This document shows positions 11,980 through 26,694 of a stretch of 64,000 bases of DNA, one piece after another. Made by a program: the position numbers and the translations under genes. Positions within the stretch are counted from its first letter, which is position 1. Each line of letters starts with the position of its first letter. Source of the DNA: Cadophora sp. MPI-SDFR-AT-0126 (taxonomy: Eukaryota > Ascomycota > Leotiomycetes > Helotiales > Ploettnerulaceae); contig JAGMVK010000002.1 in NCBI GenBank assembly GCA_020747065.1, forward strand, positions 744,001 to 808,000, read 5' to 3'. The notes below the pieces were generated by a model, which worked only from the letters and a program-made list of their open reading frames with translations, was not told the DNA's origin and ran no database searches.

Positions 11980-12694
11980 ATGGTGCAAACATCAACAATC
12001 GTTGCCGCCACGGTTGGCACATTTGCAACAGGCTTTGTTGGTATGTCTTCGAGCTCTTTACTATCATGCACACTCGGCTGACATCCAGGAAATAGCATAT
12101 GCCGTTTACTTTGATTACAAGCGCCGGAATGATCCCCAATTCAGAAAGCAGCTGAAGAAAGAGTCAAAACGACAGGCTAAAGCCGCGAAGGAGGAAGCAG
12201 AGGCTCACACTGTACGACAGAGGCAAGCTATCAGAGCGGCTGTCGAGGAGGCCAAGGAGGAGGGATTCCCATCAGATGTTGAGGAGAGAGAGGCATATTT
12301 CATGCAAGAAGTTGCTCAGGGAGAGGGTCTGGCAGGGGCTGGTATGTGTTCTTGACCAAACTGAAGACCATGTCTAACGACTTCAAGGAACCGATAACGT
12401 CGAGGCAGCTCTTTGCTTCTATAAGGCATTGAAAGTCTATCCAACACCATCGGATTTGATTACGATTTATGACAAAACAGGTATGTCTTATTAGCCAGCT
12501 CAAATTCCAGCCACGCTGGGATATCTGACCGTCATGCCCTTCGGCTACTTCTAACCTTTGCGGAGAATATCTGCTAATTATCTATGATTTCAGTGCCTAA
12601 AGCGGTCCTCGATATACTCGCAGAGATGATTGCAGCCGACACGGAACTCAATGTTGGGCCATTTGGAGGTGGACCTGGCTCCGATATGGACTAG
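11980..12694 (+). CDS. TOM20: Mitochondrial import receptor TOM20
   Basis: This outer-membrane receptor recognises N-terminal presequences and passes preproteins to the TOM pore. Four exons (11980-12040, 12096-12341, 12388-12480, 12594-12694) give 166 residues. It has an N-terminal anchor ([20 protein letters not shown]) interrupted by intron 1, then the charged Lys/Glu-rich linker. The TPR-like receptor domain follows, with [13 protein letters not shown] and [12 protein letters not shown], and then a Gly-rich end and terminal acidic DMD. Introns are 55, 46, 52+ (113) bp. Intron 3 is the longest and contains a second plausible branch site. The length and domain order are those of fungal TOM20. 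Confidence 0.93.
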
Positions 12695-13529
12695 GCGTCC
12701 TTTGCATTGTACATCCGATATTGCATTTCTTCTCTCTCCCCTCTACGAACCCTCGATCCAACGAGCCACCGACCCATCAAACCTCCTCTTTCAGAAGCGA
12801 CCTGGATACCTACAATCTATAAAGGCGGTTCGCTCTGTGTACATCATACGATTCTCTGTTCGCTGTACATCACACCATTATGAAGGTAGAAATATACCAC
12901 ACGACTGTATTGATGAAAAAGCGATCGTAATACCAATAAATTCAGATCGAAAACACAAGTCTATTTCTGTTTCAATTCTTGTCGTCTTGGCTCTCGAAAT
13001 TCAACAGTCTAAGCCCCTGCTCTGTTTAATTGTCTAGCATCTTTAAGGGCCTTGGAGTGTACTTGTTTCGAACCTGTTCCTCATGACATGGCTTTGGCTG
13101 CACAATTGCTCCCCTGCACCACCATGAACGTGCGCTGAACGTGCGCTCTATCTAGATTTGGAAGCAAAATTGACGTGGCATGCGGTCATCGCTGAAATTT
13201 TCTGTGACTCCATTATCAAAATCTAGATTGCTGCGATTTGATCGAGTGCGGTATTGTCATATTTCATTTCGCTGTACAATTGCTGCAGGCCAGGACGCTA
13301 GTACTGTAGTAGGCGGGCTTCAGGGGCGACCCGCTCTGCCGCTATCGCGTTGTCTTGTAACCTGTACGCGACATGTGCATCGTGATAAAAGTCAACACTC
13401 CCTATCCGCCAACCTACACCAACATTCATCGACGCAGACGAACTGATTCCACTTCGTCACCAGTGGACATCAAGAAACCGATTATGGACGATATCTGCGG
13501 CTTCTAAATCACCTTCACCCAAAACAAAC
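12695..13529. promoter_or_regulatory. TOM20 3' flank and dynein promoter
   Basis: This 835 bp stretch lies between two genes on the + strand. It should contain the TOM20 3' untranslated region and the dynein heavy chain promoter and leader. CT/CA-rich tracts lie close to the dynein start. No gene is supported. Confidence 0.45.
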
Positions 13530-16500
13530 ATGATGGAGAGCTTGGTAGCTTCTCCTGGGCCAGCCAGTCCCAAACCTAACGGCACCGACGCATTTGCGAT
13601 AGATCCTTCGATAATCGTCGAGTACCTCGCCAGTGTTCTTGAAATCACCTTAGGAGCTACAAGGAAGGAGTTGGAAGTTTTTGGGAGTCTGCTGTCACCA
13701 GAATCCAGGATACATACCATTCAAAGATGCTCAAGGTTTGCTTCGGAAAACCAAGTGGCACTTTATGTGACCAAGGACATCGCCGCAGCCGGTGGCATAG
13801 ACGGTGTAATAGATGAGTCCAGTATGTTTATGAAGCTTCAGAAAATTATGGACACATGTTGACATAATTCTAGACACGGTGACTTACAACTACACTGTTA
13901 CGACCGACATTTCTTTCTCTCCTTCAACGACTGCTTCGATCGCGCTTTTGAAACGGCCATACCCAATAGATCCGACGATACCCATTACTTCGCAAGTACA
14001 AATTATTAATTTACCAGGTGCAGCATCGCTGAGCAGTACCACAAATGGGCAAGGCGGCGCTGCTGTCAGTCCTTACGAAATTCTACATTCGGTCGTGCAT
14101 CTTGCGCTGGCGCCTTATTTCGATGCATACACCAAGAACCAGCACAGTGCGAATGGAGTTCGAGGTAGATCAGATGTGGAGGCAAAAACTGGAATTCCTG
14201 TTACGAAGAAGAGGATAGCAGAGTTGGAGTTGAGCTTGTTACATCTTCAGCAGAATATCGAGATCCCCGAATTGATCCTACCACTACATCCTATGGTTCA
14301 AAACGCCGTTGAGGAAGCTGCCGCACGAAATATGAAGCCCACACCAGAACTGGTCCCTGCAAACCTCCTCCAGGACAGCGCCTTTCTAAACAGTCTGCAA
14401 AGCAACGTGAATGGTTGGATCAAGTCGATACAGGCAGTCACGAAGATGTCTAGGGAGGCATCCAGCGGTACAGCTACACAGGAAATCAACTTTTGGCTTT
14501 CGATGGAATCTGCTTTGGAGGGAATCGAACAGCAACTTCGAAGCAGTGGAGTAGCCCTCACGATAGAGATCCTCCGAGCAGCGAAACGTTTCCAGGCAAC
14601 TGTCAGTTTTAGTGCGGATACTGGACTGAAGGAGGCTGTGGATAAGGTTCAGAAATACAATCAGCTGATGAGAGACTTCCCTCTGGACGAATTACTTTCT
14701 GCAACCTCCTTGCCAAAAGTTGAGGATGCTATTAGCTTGATCTTCGCCCACCTCAACAAAAAACTCAGAATCTGCCCGTATCCTATCCGGAGAGCCTTGC
14801 CTTTGGTCGAACTTATCTCGGCGGATCTTGATACCCAGTTACATTCTTTGCTTCATGGCCGACGCCTGATGCACCTTGATTACCGAGAATTCAAGAATCT
14901 CATGGCGACGGCTGAGTCTATTTGGAAGAGTTGGGATGAGAACGTCAAGGAATTCACCAATGTTGCCCGAGAAGTTACTCGTAGGAGAAACGAGAAATTC
15001 ATTCCAATTAAGATTGTACCAAAGCACGCAGATCTTCAAGCCCGGCTGAAGTACGTCAGTACTTTCCGCGACAATCACGAGCAGCTGCAGCGAACAATCG
15101 TCAATGTGTTGGGGCCAAAGCTTGGAGAAGGAGAAGGTGCTACCAATGGAGTGGTTCTTGTAGAAGAAATGGGCGATGTCGATGCTGTAGAAGAAGTCCA
15201 ACAAGCTTATGCAGCATTAAATAATGTGGACTTGCTGGATGTCACCCCCGAAGGCACGCGAACCTGGGTACAAGCCGAGATCACGTACAACGAGCGCACC
15301 TCTCGTGTCGAGAATTCCATCATTGCTAGATTGCGAGATCGACTGGCAACCGCAAAGACTGCTAACGAAATGTTTCGGGTCTTCTCGAAGTTCAACGCCC
15401 TCTTCGTCAGACCAAAGATCCGTGGTGCCATCACGGAGTACCAGACGCAGCTCATCGACAATGTGAAACACGACATCTCATCTCTTCACGAGCGCTTTAA
15501 GCAGCAGTATGGCCATTCTGAAGCACATGCAATGGCACAGCTTCGGGATCTGCCCCCAGTCTCAGGCGCGATCATCTGGGCTCGTCAAATTGAGAGACAA
15601 CTTGATGGTTATATGAAGAGAGTCGAGGACGTCCTTGGGAATGATTGGGCTCTACATTCCGAAGGACAAAAGCTGCAGAGCGAGAGCAATCTTTTCCGGA
15701 AAAAATTGGACACCCGTCCCATATTCGAGGCCTGGCTGCACGATGTTCAGAGAAAGCAAATATCCATTGCTGGCCGTCTTTTCAATATCAACAAAATCCG
15801 AGCTTCCAACAATGCACTCGAATTGGCCGTAAACTTTGACCCCCAAGTCATTGCACTGTTCAAGGAGACTCGAAACCTGCTGTGGCTAAACTACGCTGTT
15901 CCCCACCAAATCAACAACATCTCGAAAGAGGCCAAGCGAGTTTATCCATATGCTGTCAGCTTGATGGAAAGCACCCGTACCTTTGCTCAGACCAGTCGAC
16001 AAATCTCTCAAATGTCAGATGTTGCTATACTTCTCAGCGGTTATCAGAACGATGTCCAGGCTCTGATCATCAAGGGTATTCCATTGAAGTGGGAGTCGTT
16101 TGTTCACTCATTTGATCTTCACGTCAAGCAAACCTCGTCTTACCACATCGCAAATGGCAATCTTGACCATGCCATCGGCGGCCGTAATGAGAGCAAACAT
16201 GTCCAATTTGTTAGAGAATTTGCTGCTTCGGTCTCTCTGCTGCAGAGTAAAACTGCTTCCTTGGCTGTCTCAAACGTTGCCATTCAAAAAGCACTCGCTG
16301 AACTGGAGACTTGCCCGTACGATGCAGCTGAATTTCAAAAACGACTCGAGGCCGTGCAAATGGCTGTTGATCAACTCAATCTTGAGAACTATGTTAACTT
16401 GTCTTACTGGGTCAGAGAAATGAATGCGAGAATAAAAACCACTCTCTTGGTACGACTGCGAAAGGCTATCGCATCCTGGATTGATGCATTCGAGAGCGAG

Positions 16501-19500
16501 CGTTCCGAAGGCGTCAATGATGACAGTCGGCGAAAGCATCTCAGCGTCAACACGACCTCAGACCAAGACCAGGGCCCGTCCTTGAAGAGACTGGTTCATG
16601 AAGTGTCCATGCGAAATCAAGTTATCTATTTGGATCCACCTTTAGAGTTCGCCCGAGCAAGCTGGTTCTCGCAGCTGCATGAGTGGCTCGGAATTGTGTG
16701 CAATCTCCGCAAGGTTAAAGCTTCAAGATATGAGATGACCTTAACCAATGGAAACGACACAGAGGCCAGTTTCACAGATCTTCCTGGTTCGTGTACGGAC
16801 AGCCTTTCTCTAGTATACACAAGCATTGAGACGAAGCTCAACGAGATCAGCCTTTACGTCGACAAATGGCTTCAGTTTCAATCGCTGTGGGATCTACAGT
16901 CCGAGCAAGTCTACCAGGCATTGGGCGAACAGTTGTCTAAGTGGCTTCAAATGCTCCAAGATATCCGGAAAGTACGATCCACTTTCGACACCACTGAAGT
17001 CAGCCGCTCTTTTGGCCATCTTTCGATCGACTATGACCAGGTTCAGACCAAAGTAAACGCCAAGTATGACCAATGGCAGCATGAAATCCTGACGAAATTC
17101 GCTGTTCGCCTTGGTAACCGTGTTCGCGAAGTATATTCAGAGATCGAGAGAGCTCGAAAGGATCTCGAGGTACAATCTCTGGAAGCAACATCCACAGCCC
17201 AGGCTGTACAGTTCATCACTATTGTGCAGACATGTAAGCGCAAGGTTAAGGCTTGGGGCCCAGAGGTCGAGGTCTTCAGACAAGGCCAGACGACTTTGGT
17301 TCGGCAGCGATATCAATTTCCTGCAGATTGGCTCAATGTCGAGCAGGTCGACTCAGAGTGGACTGCTCTGAACGAGATTCTCTCCAGAAAGTCCAAGATT
17401 GTACAGGACCAGACGGACGCCCTTCGCGCCAAGATCACAGCTGAGGATAAAGTTGTTGGAGACAAGATCCTGGATATTACCGGCCAGTGGAACGAAGAGA
17501 AGCCAGTGTCAGGCACGATCGTACCTGAAGTTGCGTCGGCAACCCTCATGTCTTTCGAAAGTCGTATCACCAAGCTTCACGAAGAGTCCGAGATGGTTTC
17601 CCGAGCCAAGGAAGCATTGGATCTGCCTTCCAGTCCCGCAACGGCTCTTGCTGCTATTCTGGAAGAAGTGCAAGATTTCAAATCTGTTTGGGCTGCCCTG
17701 TCAACAATCTGGAAGAGTCTCAATGAACTCCGAGAGAGCTTGTGGACGACTGTCCAGCCTCGCAAACTCAGATCTGCAATTGATGGGCTCATAAAGATGA
17801 CGAAAGAGATGCCTAGTCGTATGCGCCAGTATGCGGCTTTTGAACACATCCAAAACATCCTTCGCCAGTTTCTCAAAATAAATCCTATTATCGCAGACTT
17901 GAAGTCCGAAGCCGTACGTGAGCGTCACTGGAACAAGATTTTTAAAGTTCTCAAGCCTGGAAAGCGCTACTCGCCCATCTCCATGACCCTCGGTGACGTT
18001 TGGGATTTACAGCTTGCCGCTAGTGAAGTCGTTATCCGAGATATCATTGCTCAGGCCCAGGGTGAGATGGCTCTTGAAGAATTCTTGAAGCAAGTACGCG
18101 AGATCTGGTCGAACTACTCACTTGACCTTGTCAACTATCAGAATAAATGTCGACTCATACGTGGCTGGGACGATCTCTTTGCTAAATGTAGTGAGAATCT
18201 CAACTCTTTGCAGGCAATGAGACACTCCCCGTACTACAAGGAATTTGAAGAGGAAGCCTCGTCTTGGGAAGACAAGCTCAATCGTGTCCATGTGCTGTTC
18301 GACGTATGGATCGACGTTCAACGCCAATGGGTATATCTAGAAGGGGTTTTTACTGGCAATGCCGACATCAAGCATTTGCTTCCAATTGAATCATCCCGGT
18401 TCCAGAACATCAACTCGGAGTTCTTTGCTGTCATGAAGAAAGTCTACAAGCAGCCTTTTGTTCTCGATGTACTCAACATCTCCGGAGTTCAAAAGTCACT
18501 TGAGCGTCTTGCAGAGCTGCTCAACAAGATCCAGAAGGCTTTGGGAGAGTATCTTGAGAGAGAACGTGTATCCTTCCCCAGATTCTATTTTGTCGGTGAT
18601 GAGGATCTGCTCGAAATCATTGGTAACAGCAATGATACCCTCCGCATCGCAAAGCACTTCAAAAAGATGTTTGCAGGTCTCTCTGGATTGATCATGGACG
18701 AAGACCATCTTATATCCGGTTTCACGTCCAAGGAAGGCGAAGAAGTGAGACTGAAAAAGGAGATCTCCCTCATCAAGACACCGAAAATTAATGACTGGCT
18801 AGCGTTGCTGGAGAGCAGCATGAAGTCCACCCTTGCTGAGCTTCTCGCAGAAGCTGTTGAACAATACGAGCCAATTTTTAATTCCGAGGAAATCGACCAG
18901 GCGGCATTGAATGCATACATTTCCGCATTCCCGAGTCAAATTGTTGTTCTAGCCACTCAAGCTGTATGGACATCGACCGTCGAGCAGTCACTGGAGGCTG
19001 GCGGCGCCACCCTGCAACGACTATTCGACCAAGAGGTCAAGGTGCTGCGACTTCTTGCATCCACTGTCCTAGGAGATCTTGATCCAATTCTACGGAAGAG
19101 ATGCGAACATCTCATTACAGAATGTGTCCACCAACGTGATGTCATTGAGAAGCTTAAAAACTTGAACGCATCTACCCCCAATCATTACTTGTGGCTTCTC
19201 CAAATGCGCTACGTCTATAAGCCCGAGGGCGATTGGCTCCAGCGCTTACACATCAAGATGGCCAATGCTAAACTCAATTACGGTTTCGAGTACCTTGGAG
19301 TTGCAGAGCGTCTTGTGCGAACTCCGCTGACTGATCGTTGCTTCTTGACTCTAACACAAGCACTCTGCCAGAGATTGGGCGGTTCTCCATACGGCCCCGC
19401 TGGAACTGGTAAGACTGAGTCGGTGAAAGCTTTGGGTGTTCAATTGGGACGTTTCACTTTGGTCTTCTGTTGTGACGACACTTTCGATTTCCAAGCTATG

Positions 19501-22500
19501 GGTCGTATTTTCTTGGGTATCTGTCAAGTCGGAGCTTGGGGTTGTTTCGATGAGTTCAATCGACTGGAGGAGCGCATTCTTTCTGCTGTATCTCAACAGG
19601 TGCAGAATATCCAACTTGGCCTGAAGCAAGGTATGGAAGATGAAAAGTCACAGATCGAGCTCGTCGGCCGGCAGCTGCGAGTCAACGCCAATACCGGCAT
19701 TTTCATCACAATGAACCCTGGGTACGCTGGTCGCTCCAACCTTCCAGACAATTTGAAGAAGCTTTTCAGAAGTGTCGCAATGTCAAAACCCGATAAGGAA
19801 CTTATTGCAGAGGTCATGCTCTACTCCCAAGGTTTCAACCAAGCGAAGCAGCTATCGAAACAGACGGTTCCATTCTTTGACAGTTGTGCTGCTAAGCTCT
19901 CCAAGCAGGCACACTATGATTTCGGACTCCGTGCTCTCAAAAGTGTACTTGTCAGTTCTGGAGGACTCAAGCGCGCTCGTCTAACAGATACTGGTGGTGA
20001 CCTTGGCCCAGAGGAAGAAGTTGAGCCTCAGATTATTGTCCAGAGTATTCGGGAAACGATCGCGCCCAAGCTAATCAAGAGTGATGTCGAAATCATGAGA
20101 TCTATCGAGGCAGAGTCGTTCCCTGGTGTCGACTATGTCCCCGCCACCCTCAAGGAATTGAAGGCAGCAATTGACACCATTGCCAATGAGAGACACCTTA
20201 TCATCAATGAAACATGGATGACAAAAATTCTTCAGCTCTATCAGATTCAGACTATTCACCATGGTGTCATGATGGTCGGAAACTCTGGGTCTGGAAAGTC
20301 GGTTGCATGGAAGCTTCTTCTTCAAGCTATGCAACAAGTTGAAGGTGTCGAAGGCGTTTGCCATATTATTGATTCCAAGGTCATGTCAAAAGAAGCATTG
20401 TATGGTAACTTGGATTCCACCACTCGAGAATGGACCGATGGTCTCTTCACAAGCATTCTGCGCAAGATCGTCGACAACCTACGTGGAGAGGAGTCTAAGA
20501 GACACTGGATCGTTTTCGATGGCGACGTTGACCCCGAATGGGTTGAGAATTTGAACAGTGTGCTCGATGACAATAAATTGCTCACCCTTCCAAACGGAGA
20601 GCGTCTCAACTTGCCTTCCAATGTCCGAATCATGTTCGAGGTCGAGACACTGAAATACGCAACTCTTGCAACTGTCAGTCGTTGTGGAATGGTGTGGTTC
20701 AGCGAGGACACTGTAACATCCGCCATGATGGTGTCTAACTATCTTGACACACTACGAACTGTGGCTTTCGAAGACCTTGATGAGGACTCCGTTGCAACTG
20801 GACAGACCGCTGCGAAAGCTCTTGCTATCCAAGCACAGGTTGCAAGCCTGCTCGATGCCTTCCTGACCACAGATGACTTCATCACTAACGCCCTGGAACG
20901 TGCCCAAGGCTTTAACCACATCATGGAGTTCACAGTAGCTCGTGTCCTTAACACTTTGTTCTCGCTGTTGAACAAGGCAGTTCGAGATGTGATCGAGTAC
21001 AATAACCAACACGTGGACTTCCCTCTTGATCCCGAACAGGTGGAGTCGTTCATTGCGAAGAAGCTTCTCCTTGCCCTGGTCTGGTCGTTGACTGGAGATT
21101 GTCCTCTTGGAGACCGCAAGAGTTTCGGAGACTGCTTGGCCGGCCTTGCCACTTTCGGATCACCAATCATGGGAGACAATTCATCCCTCATCGACTACGA
21201 TGTCACGCTACCAAAAGCTGAATGGACTTCATGGCAGAACTCTGTCCCGACTATTGAGGTTAACACTCATTCAATCACCCAGACCGATGTTGTCATTCCT
21301 ACACTTGACACTGTACGCCACGAGGATGTTCTGTACTCATGGCTTGCAGAGCATAAGCCCCTCCTTCTTTGTGGTCCACCCGGCTCTGGAAAGACAATGA
21401 CTCTGTTCAGTGCTCTTCGCAAACTTCCAAACATGGAAGTTGTTGGTCTCAACTTCTCCAGTGCTACAACCCCTGATCTGCTTATCAAGACTTTTGAGCA
21501 ATATTGTGAATACAAGAAGACTGTCAGTGGAGTAATCCTGTCACCCACTCAAATTGGCAGATGGCTGGTACTGTTTTGCGACGAAATCAATTTGCCAGCT
21601 CCCGACAAATATGGCACTCAGAGGGCCATCTCTTTCCTTCGGCAGCTTGTTGAACAAAATGGTTTCTGGAGAACTTCCGACAAGACTTGGGTCACACTCG
21701 ACCGGATCCAATTCGTCGGTGCTTGTAATCCTCCTACCGATGCTGGTCGGACGCCAATGGGCGCTCGATTCCTACGACATGCACCTCTCGTCATGGTCGA
21801 TTACCCAGGTGAACTGTCGCTCCAGCAAATCTATGGCACTTTCAACAGCGCTGTTCTCAAGATCATTCCATCACTCAGAGGTTACTCTGAATCTCTCACG
21901 AAGGCCATGGTTCAATTCTATCTGGAGTCTCAACAGCGATTCACTCCAAAGATCCAGCCTCATTACGTTTACAGTCCTCGTGAACTGACGAGATGGGTGC
22001 GAGGTATCTATGAGGCAATTCGACCACTCGAAACACTATCAGTTGAAGGATTAGTACGCATCTGGGCTCACGAAGCTCTCCGTTTGTTCCAGGATCGTCT
22101 TGTTGCAGAGGAGGAGCGAAACTGGACTAATGATGCAGTGAACCGCATCGCACTTGACTTCTTCCCAACTATTGAGCAAGACAAGGCTCTTGGGGGTCCG
22201 ATCCTGTTCTCCAACTGGCTTTCTAAGAATTATGTTCCGGTTGACCGAGAGCAGCTGCGTGAGTTCGTCAAGGCAAGGCTGAAGACGTTCTGCGAAGAGG
22301 AAGTCGATGTTCCGTTGATCTTGTTCAACGATGTCCTCGAGCATGTACTGCGTATCGATCGTGTCTTCAGACAACCTCAAGGACATTTGATCCTGATTGG
22401 AGTCAGTGGTAGTGGGAAGACAACCCTATCTCGATTTGTCGCTTGGATGAACGGTCTCAAGGTGTTCCAAATCAAGGTTCACGGGAAGTACTCGGCAGAA

Positions 22501-25500
22501 GACTTTGACGACGATCTTCGAGATGTTCTTCGACGCTCTGGATGCAAGGGCGAAAAGATCTGTTTCATCATGGATGAGTCCAACGTACTGGACTCGGGTT
22601 TCTTGGAGCGAATGAACACGCTTTTGGCGAACGCTGAAGTCCCAGGTTTGTTCGAGGGCGATGAGCTCGCATCGTTGATGACGGCTTGTAAGGAAGGTGC
22701 TCAACGCCAAGGTCTGCTCTTAGACTCACAAGAAGAGTTGTACAAGTGGTTTACTGGGCAGATTGTCAAGAATCTCCATGTTGTCTTCACAATGAATCCA
22801 CCTGAGGATGGGCTGTCTTCAAAGGCCGCAACCAGCCCTGCTCTTTTCAATCGTTGCGTCCTCAACTGGTTCGGAGATTGGTCGGATCAAGCCCTATTCC
22901 AAGTTGGTACTGAGTTGACACAATCTGTCGACCTCGATAGGCCCAACTTCGCAGCTCCTGATAGCATCCCTGTCGCGTACCGCGACCTCATTCTTCCAGC
23001 TTCTCACCGTGCGGCAGTCGTCAATTCTATGGTGTACATCCATTACTCGCTTCATCGCTTCAACACCAAGCTTCTCAAGCAACAGAACAGAGTCACTTTC
23101 CTTACGCCTCGCCATTTCTTGGATTTCGTCGCTCAGTATGTCAAGCTCTACAATGAGAAGCGCGAGGACTTGGAAGAGCAACAACGCCATCTTAATGTCG
23201 GTCTCGAGAAATTGAGAGATACCGTTGACAAGGTTCGAGACTTGCGAGTCAGCCTTGCGGAGAAAAAGGGACAACTAGAGCGAAAGGACGCGGAAGCCAA
23301 CGAGAAGCTCCAACGTATGGTGGCGGATCAGCGTGAAGCTGAACAGCGCAAGACAACTTCTTTGGAAATTCAAGCAGCGTTGGAGAAGCAGGAAGCAGAA
23401 GTCGCTCAGAGAAGAGAATTGGTCCTGAACGATTTGGCTAATGCAGAGCCAGCTGTCGTTGAAGCAAAGAAGAGTGTCAGCAACATTAAGCGCCAACATC
23501 TCACGGAGGTTCGATCCATGGGTAATCCTCCAGCCGGTGTCAAGCTCGCCCTCGATTCTGTCTGTACTTTACTTGGGCATAAGGTGGACAGCTGGAAGAC
23601 TATTCAGGGCATCGTTCGGAAGGATGACTTCATTGCCAGCATCGTGAACTATGATAACGAGAAGCAGATGACAAAGAATCTTCGTGTCAAGATGCGTAAC
23701 GAATACCTTTCTAACGAAGATTTCACCTATGAGAAAGTTAATCGTGCCAGTAAGGCATGTGGTCCCCTCGTTCAGTGGGTACAGGCCCAGGTCAACTACT
23801 CCGAGATTCTCGATCGTGTCGGGCCACTCAGAGAAGAAGTGGGTATGCTAGAAGAGCAAGCACTCCAGACCAAGGCCGAAGCACAAGCGGTGGAAAACAC
23901 TATCAACACTCTCGAACAGAGTATCGCCACCTACAAGACAGAATATGCCGCCCTTATTAGCGAGACACAAGCCATCAAGACGGAGATGTCTCGTGTGCAA
24001 TTCAAGGTTGACCGAAGTGTTCGACTGCTCGACAGTCTCTCTTCCGAGAGAGTCCGTTGGGAAGAGGGTAGCAAATCCTTCGAGACTCAGATAGGCACCT
24101 TGGTCGGTGATGTTCTCGTGGCAGCAGCTTTCCTAGCATACAGTGGTCTATATGATCAACAGTTCCGAAAGAATATGATGGAAGATTGGTTGCATCAACT
24201 CCAACTCTCTGGGATCAACTACAAACAACACAATCCAATCACAGAATATCTGTCGACGGCGGATGAGCGACTTGGATGGCAAGAGAACTCACTGCCAGTA
24301 GATGATCTTTGCACAGAGAACGCTATTATCTTGAAGCGATTCAACCGATACCCATTGATCATTGATCCCTCCGGCAGAGTCACTGAGTTCCTCCAGAAAG
24401 AGAGTAAAGATAGGCGTCTCACGGTTACCAGTTTCTTGGACGACTCGTTTACCAAGCAGCTGGAGAGTTCCCTCCGTTTCGGAAACCCAATTCTCATCCA
24501 GGACGCAGAATACCTCGATCCTGTCCTGAATCATGTTCTCAACAAGGAGTATCAAAAGACTGGTGGGCGTGTCCTCATTCAACTTGGAAAGCAAGAAATC
24601 GATTTCTCGCCAGCTTTCAAGATCTACTTATCCACCAGAGATCCATCGGCAACTTTTGCACCAGACATTTGCAGTCGTACCACCTTCGTCAATTTTACCG
24701 TCACGCAGAGCAGTCTTCAAACTCAATCTCTCAACGAGGTTCTCAAGTCCGAGCGTCCTGATGTTGATGAGCGTAGATCCAACCTCATCAAATTGCAGGG
24801 CGAGTTCAAAGTCCATCTCCGACAACTTGAGAAGCGCTTGCTCCAAGCTCTTAATGAATCCCGTGGAAACATTCTTGACGACGATAACGTCATCGAGACC
24901 TTGGAAACTCTCAAGAAGGAGGCTGCTGAAATTTCGGTCAAGATGAGCAATACAGAGGGCGTAATGGCCGAGGTTGACGAGATCACACTCCAATACAACA
25001 TCATTGCGCGATCTTGCAGTGCAGTATTCGCTGTCTTGGAACAGCTGCACTACCTCAATCATTTCTACCAGTTCTCGTTGCAGTATTTCCTGGATATCTT
25101 CCATTCCGTATTGCACGGCAACAAGCGATTGGCGGATGAGGCGAATCACAATGTGCGTCGCGACATCATCATCGAGGAGCTCTTCATCACTACTTATCAG
25201 CGCACATCGCTTGGTCTTCTTCAAAAGGATAGAATCACTTTAGCCATGCTTCTAGCACAGGCTGCACCTTACAAGATGGACAAGACCCTCATTGATGTGA
25301 TCCTGGACGAGGGGATCGAAGGCACCGACGTCTCAACCGAGTCGCACAAGAAAGACGAAATATTTGCGCGAGCATCAAAGCTTCCAGCCTTGAGAGGCAA
25401 GCTTGAAGTCGTTTCTTCGGATGCTTGGGATCGTTTCCTATTCGAGGAGATAGGAGAAAATTACGTGCCACAGATTTGGGACGCAGAGATGGAGAGGCGA

Positions 25501-26694
25501 GACCAAGAACTTCTGTCTCTGCTCCTTGTCAAGCTATTCCGTCTCGACCGATTCGTTCCAGCTGCCGAACGCTTTGTGACTGCTGTGTTTGGATCTGGTC
25601 TCTTCGACACAACTGAAGATCTCAAGGAAATCGTCGAGCAGGTATCTGCAAGCCGACCTGTCGCACTTTGCTCAAGTCCTGGATTCGATGCCAGTTACAA
25701 GGTCGATAATTTGGTCGAACGTTCCCGTGCTGTCTGTACCAACATTGCCATGGGCTCCAACGAAGGCTTAACAACCGCAGACAAAGCTATTGCAAACGCC
25801 GCTGCCAATGGCTCCTGGGTCCTGATCAAGAACGTCCATCTTGCTCCGACGTGGCTGCAGAGTCTCGAGAAGAGAATGGATTCTCTGAAGCCACATGCCA
25901 ACTTCCGGCTCTTTTTGTCGATGGAATCCAGTCCGAAGATTCCAGTCAATCTCCTTAGAGCATCTCGTGTCTTGATGTACGAGCAGCCAGCTGGTGTAAG
26001 AGCAAATATGAAGGATTCTATGGCTTCGCTTTCTACCAGAGCTACAAAGAATCCAGTTGAGCGAACCAGACTGTATTTGCTTTTGTCCTTCTTGCATGCT
26101 GTGGTCCAGGAGAGATTGAGATATGCTCCTAATCTGGGATGGAAGGGCTTTTGGGAATTCAATGATAGCGATGTAAGTACTTCCATGCTTTCGAAACATT
26201 GGCTATCAGTTGCTAACGAAACGCAGTATGAATGTTCAGCGTTCATCATCGACACATGGGTAGAGACTGTCGCTATGGGACGTACCAACGTGGCTCCCCA
26301 GAACTTACCATGGGAGATGATTCGCACTCTAGTCACAGAGACCTACGGAGGGAAAATCGATGATGAAGGCGATTTCATCCGGCTCACACAACTTGTTAAC
26401 ACATTCCTGACTCCCGCTGCCTATGATATCGGCCACAAGCTCGTCGAAGGCGTCGCTGGTAATGGTGCGAATGGACTGGACGGTAGCTTAGTTGTACCCA
26501 GCGGGACTTCTCTCAAGGACTTCACGGACTGGATCAAGAAGCTACCAGAACGCGAACCGCCTACATACCTCGGCTTGCCAGCCAATGCAGAGAAGTTGTT
26601 GCTTGTTGGACAGGGATTGAGCATGATTCAGAACCTGGGCAAAATTACAGAGCTGTTGGATGAAGGCGAGCAGCTGATGGCTGAAGCTTCGTAA
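13530..26694 (+). CDS. DYN1: Cytoplasmic dynein 1 heavy chain
   Basis: This is the ATP-driven minus-end motor that moves nuclei and endosomes along microtubules in hyphae (N. crassa ro-1, A. nidulans nudA). Three exons (13530-13821, 13874-26172, 26227-26694) give 4352 residues, matching fungal orthologues. The tail and linker occupy about residues 1-1880. P-loops lie at about 1938 (AAA1, [10 protein letters not shown]), 2233 (AAA2, GNSGSGKS), 2598 (AAA3, GPPGSGKT) and 2940 (AAA4, GVSGSGKTT). Walker B residues are visible, for example GCFDEFNR and FCDEINLP. The stalk coiled coil with the microtubule-binding domain spans about 3200-3510, and AAA5, AAA6 and a short C-terminus follow. The second intron (54 bp, GTAAGT, GCTAAC, CGCAG) is an open multiple of three. 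A 12.3 kb exon without any lesion speaks for good sequence quality. Confidence 0.97.
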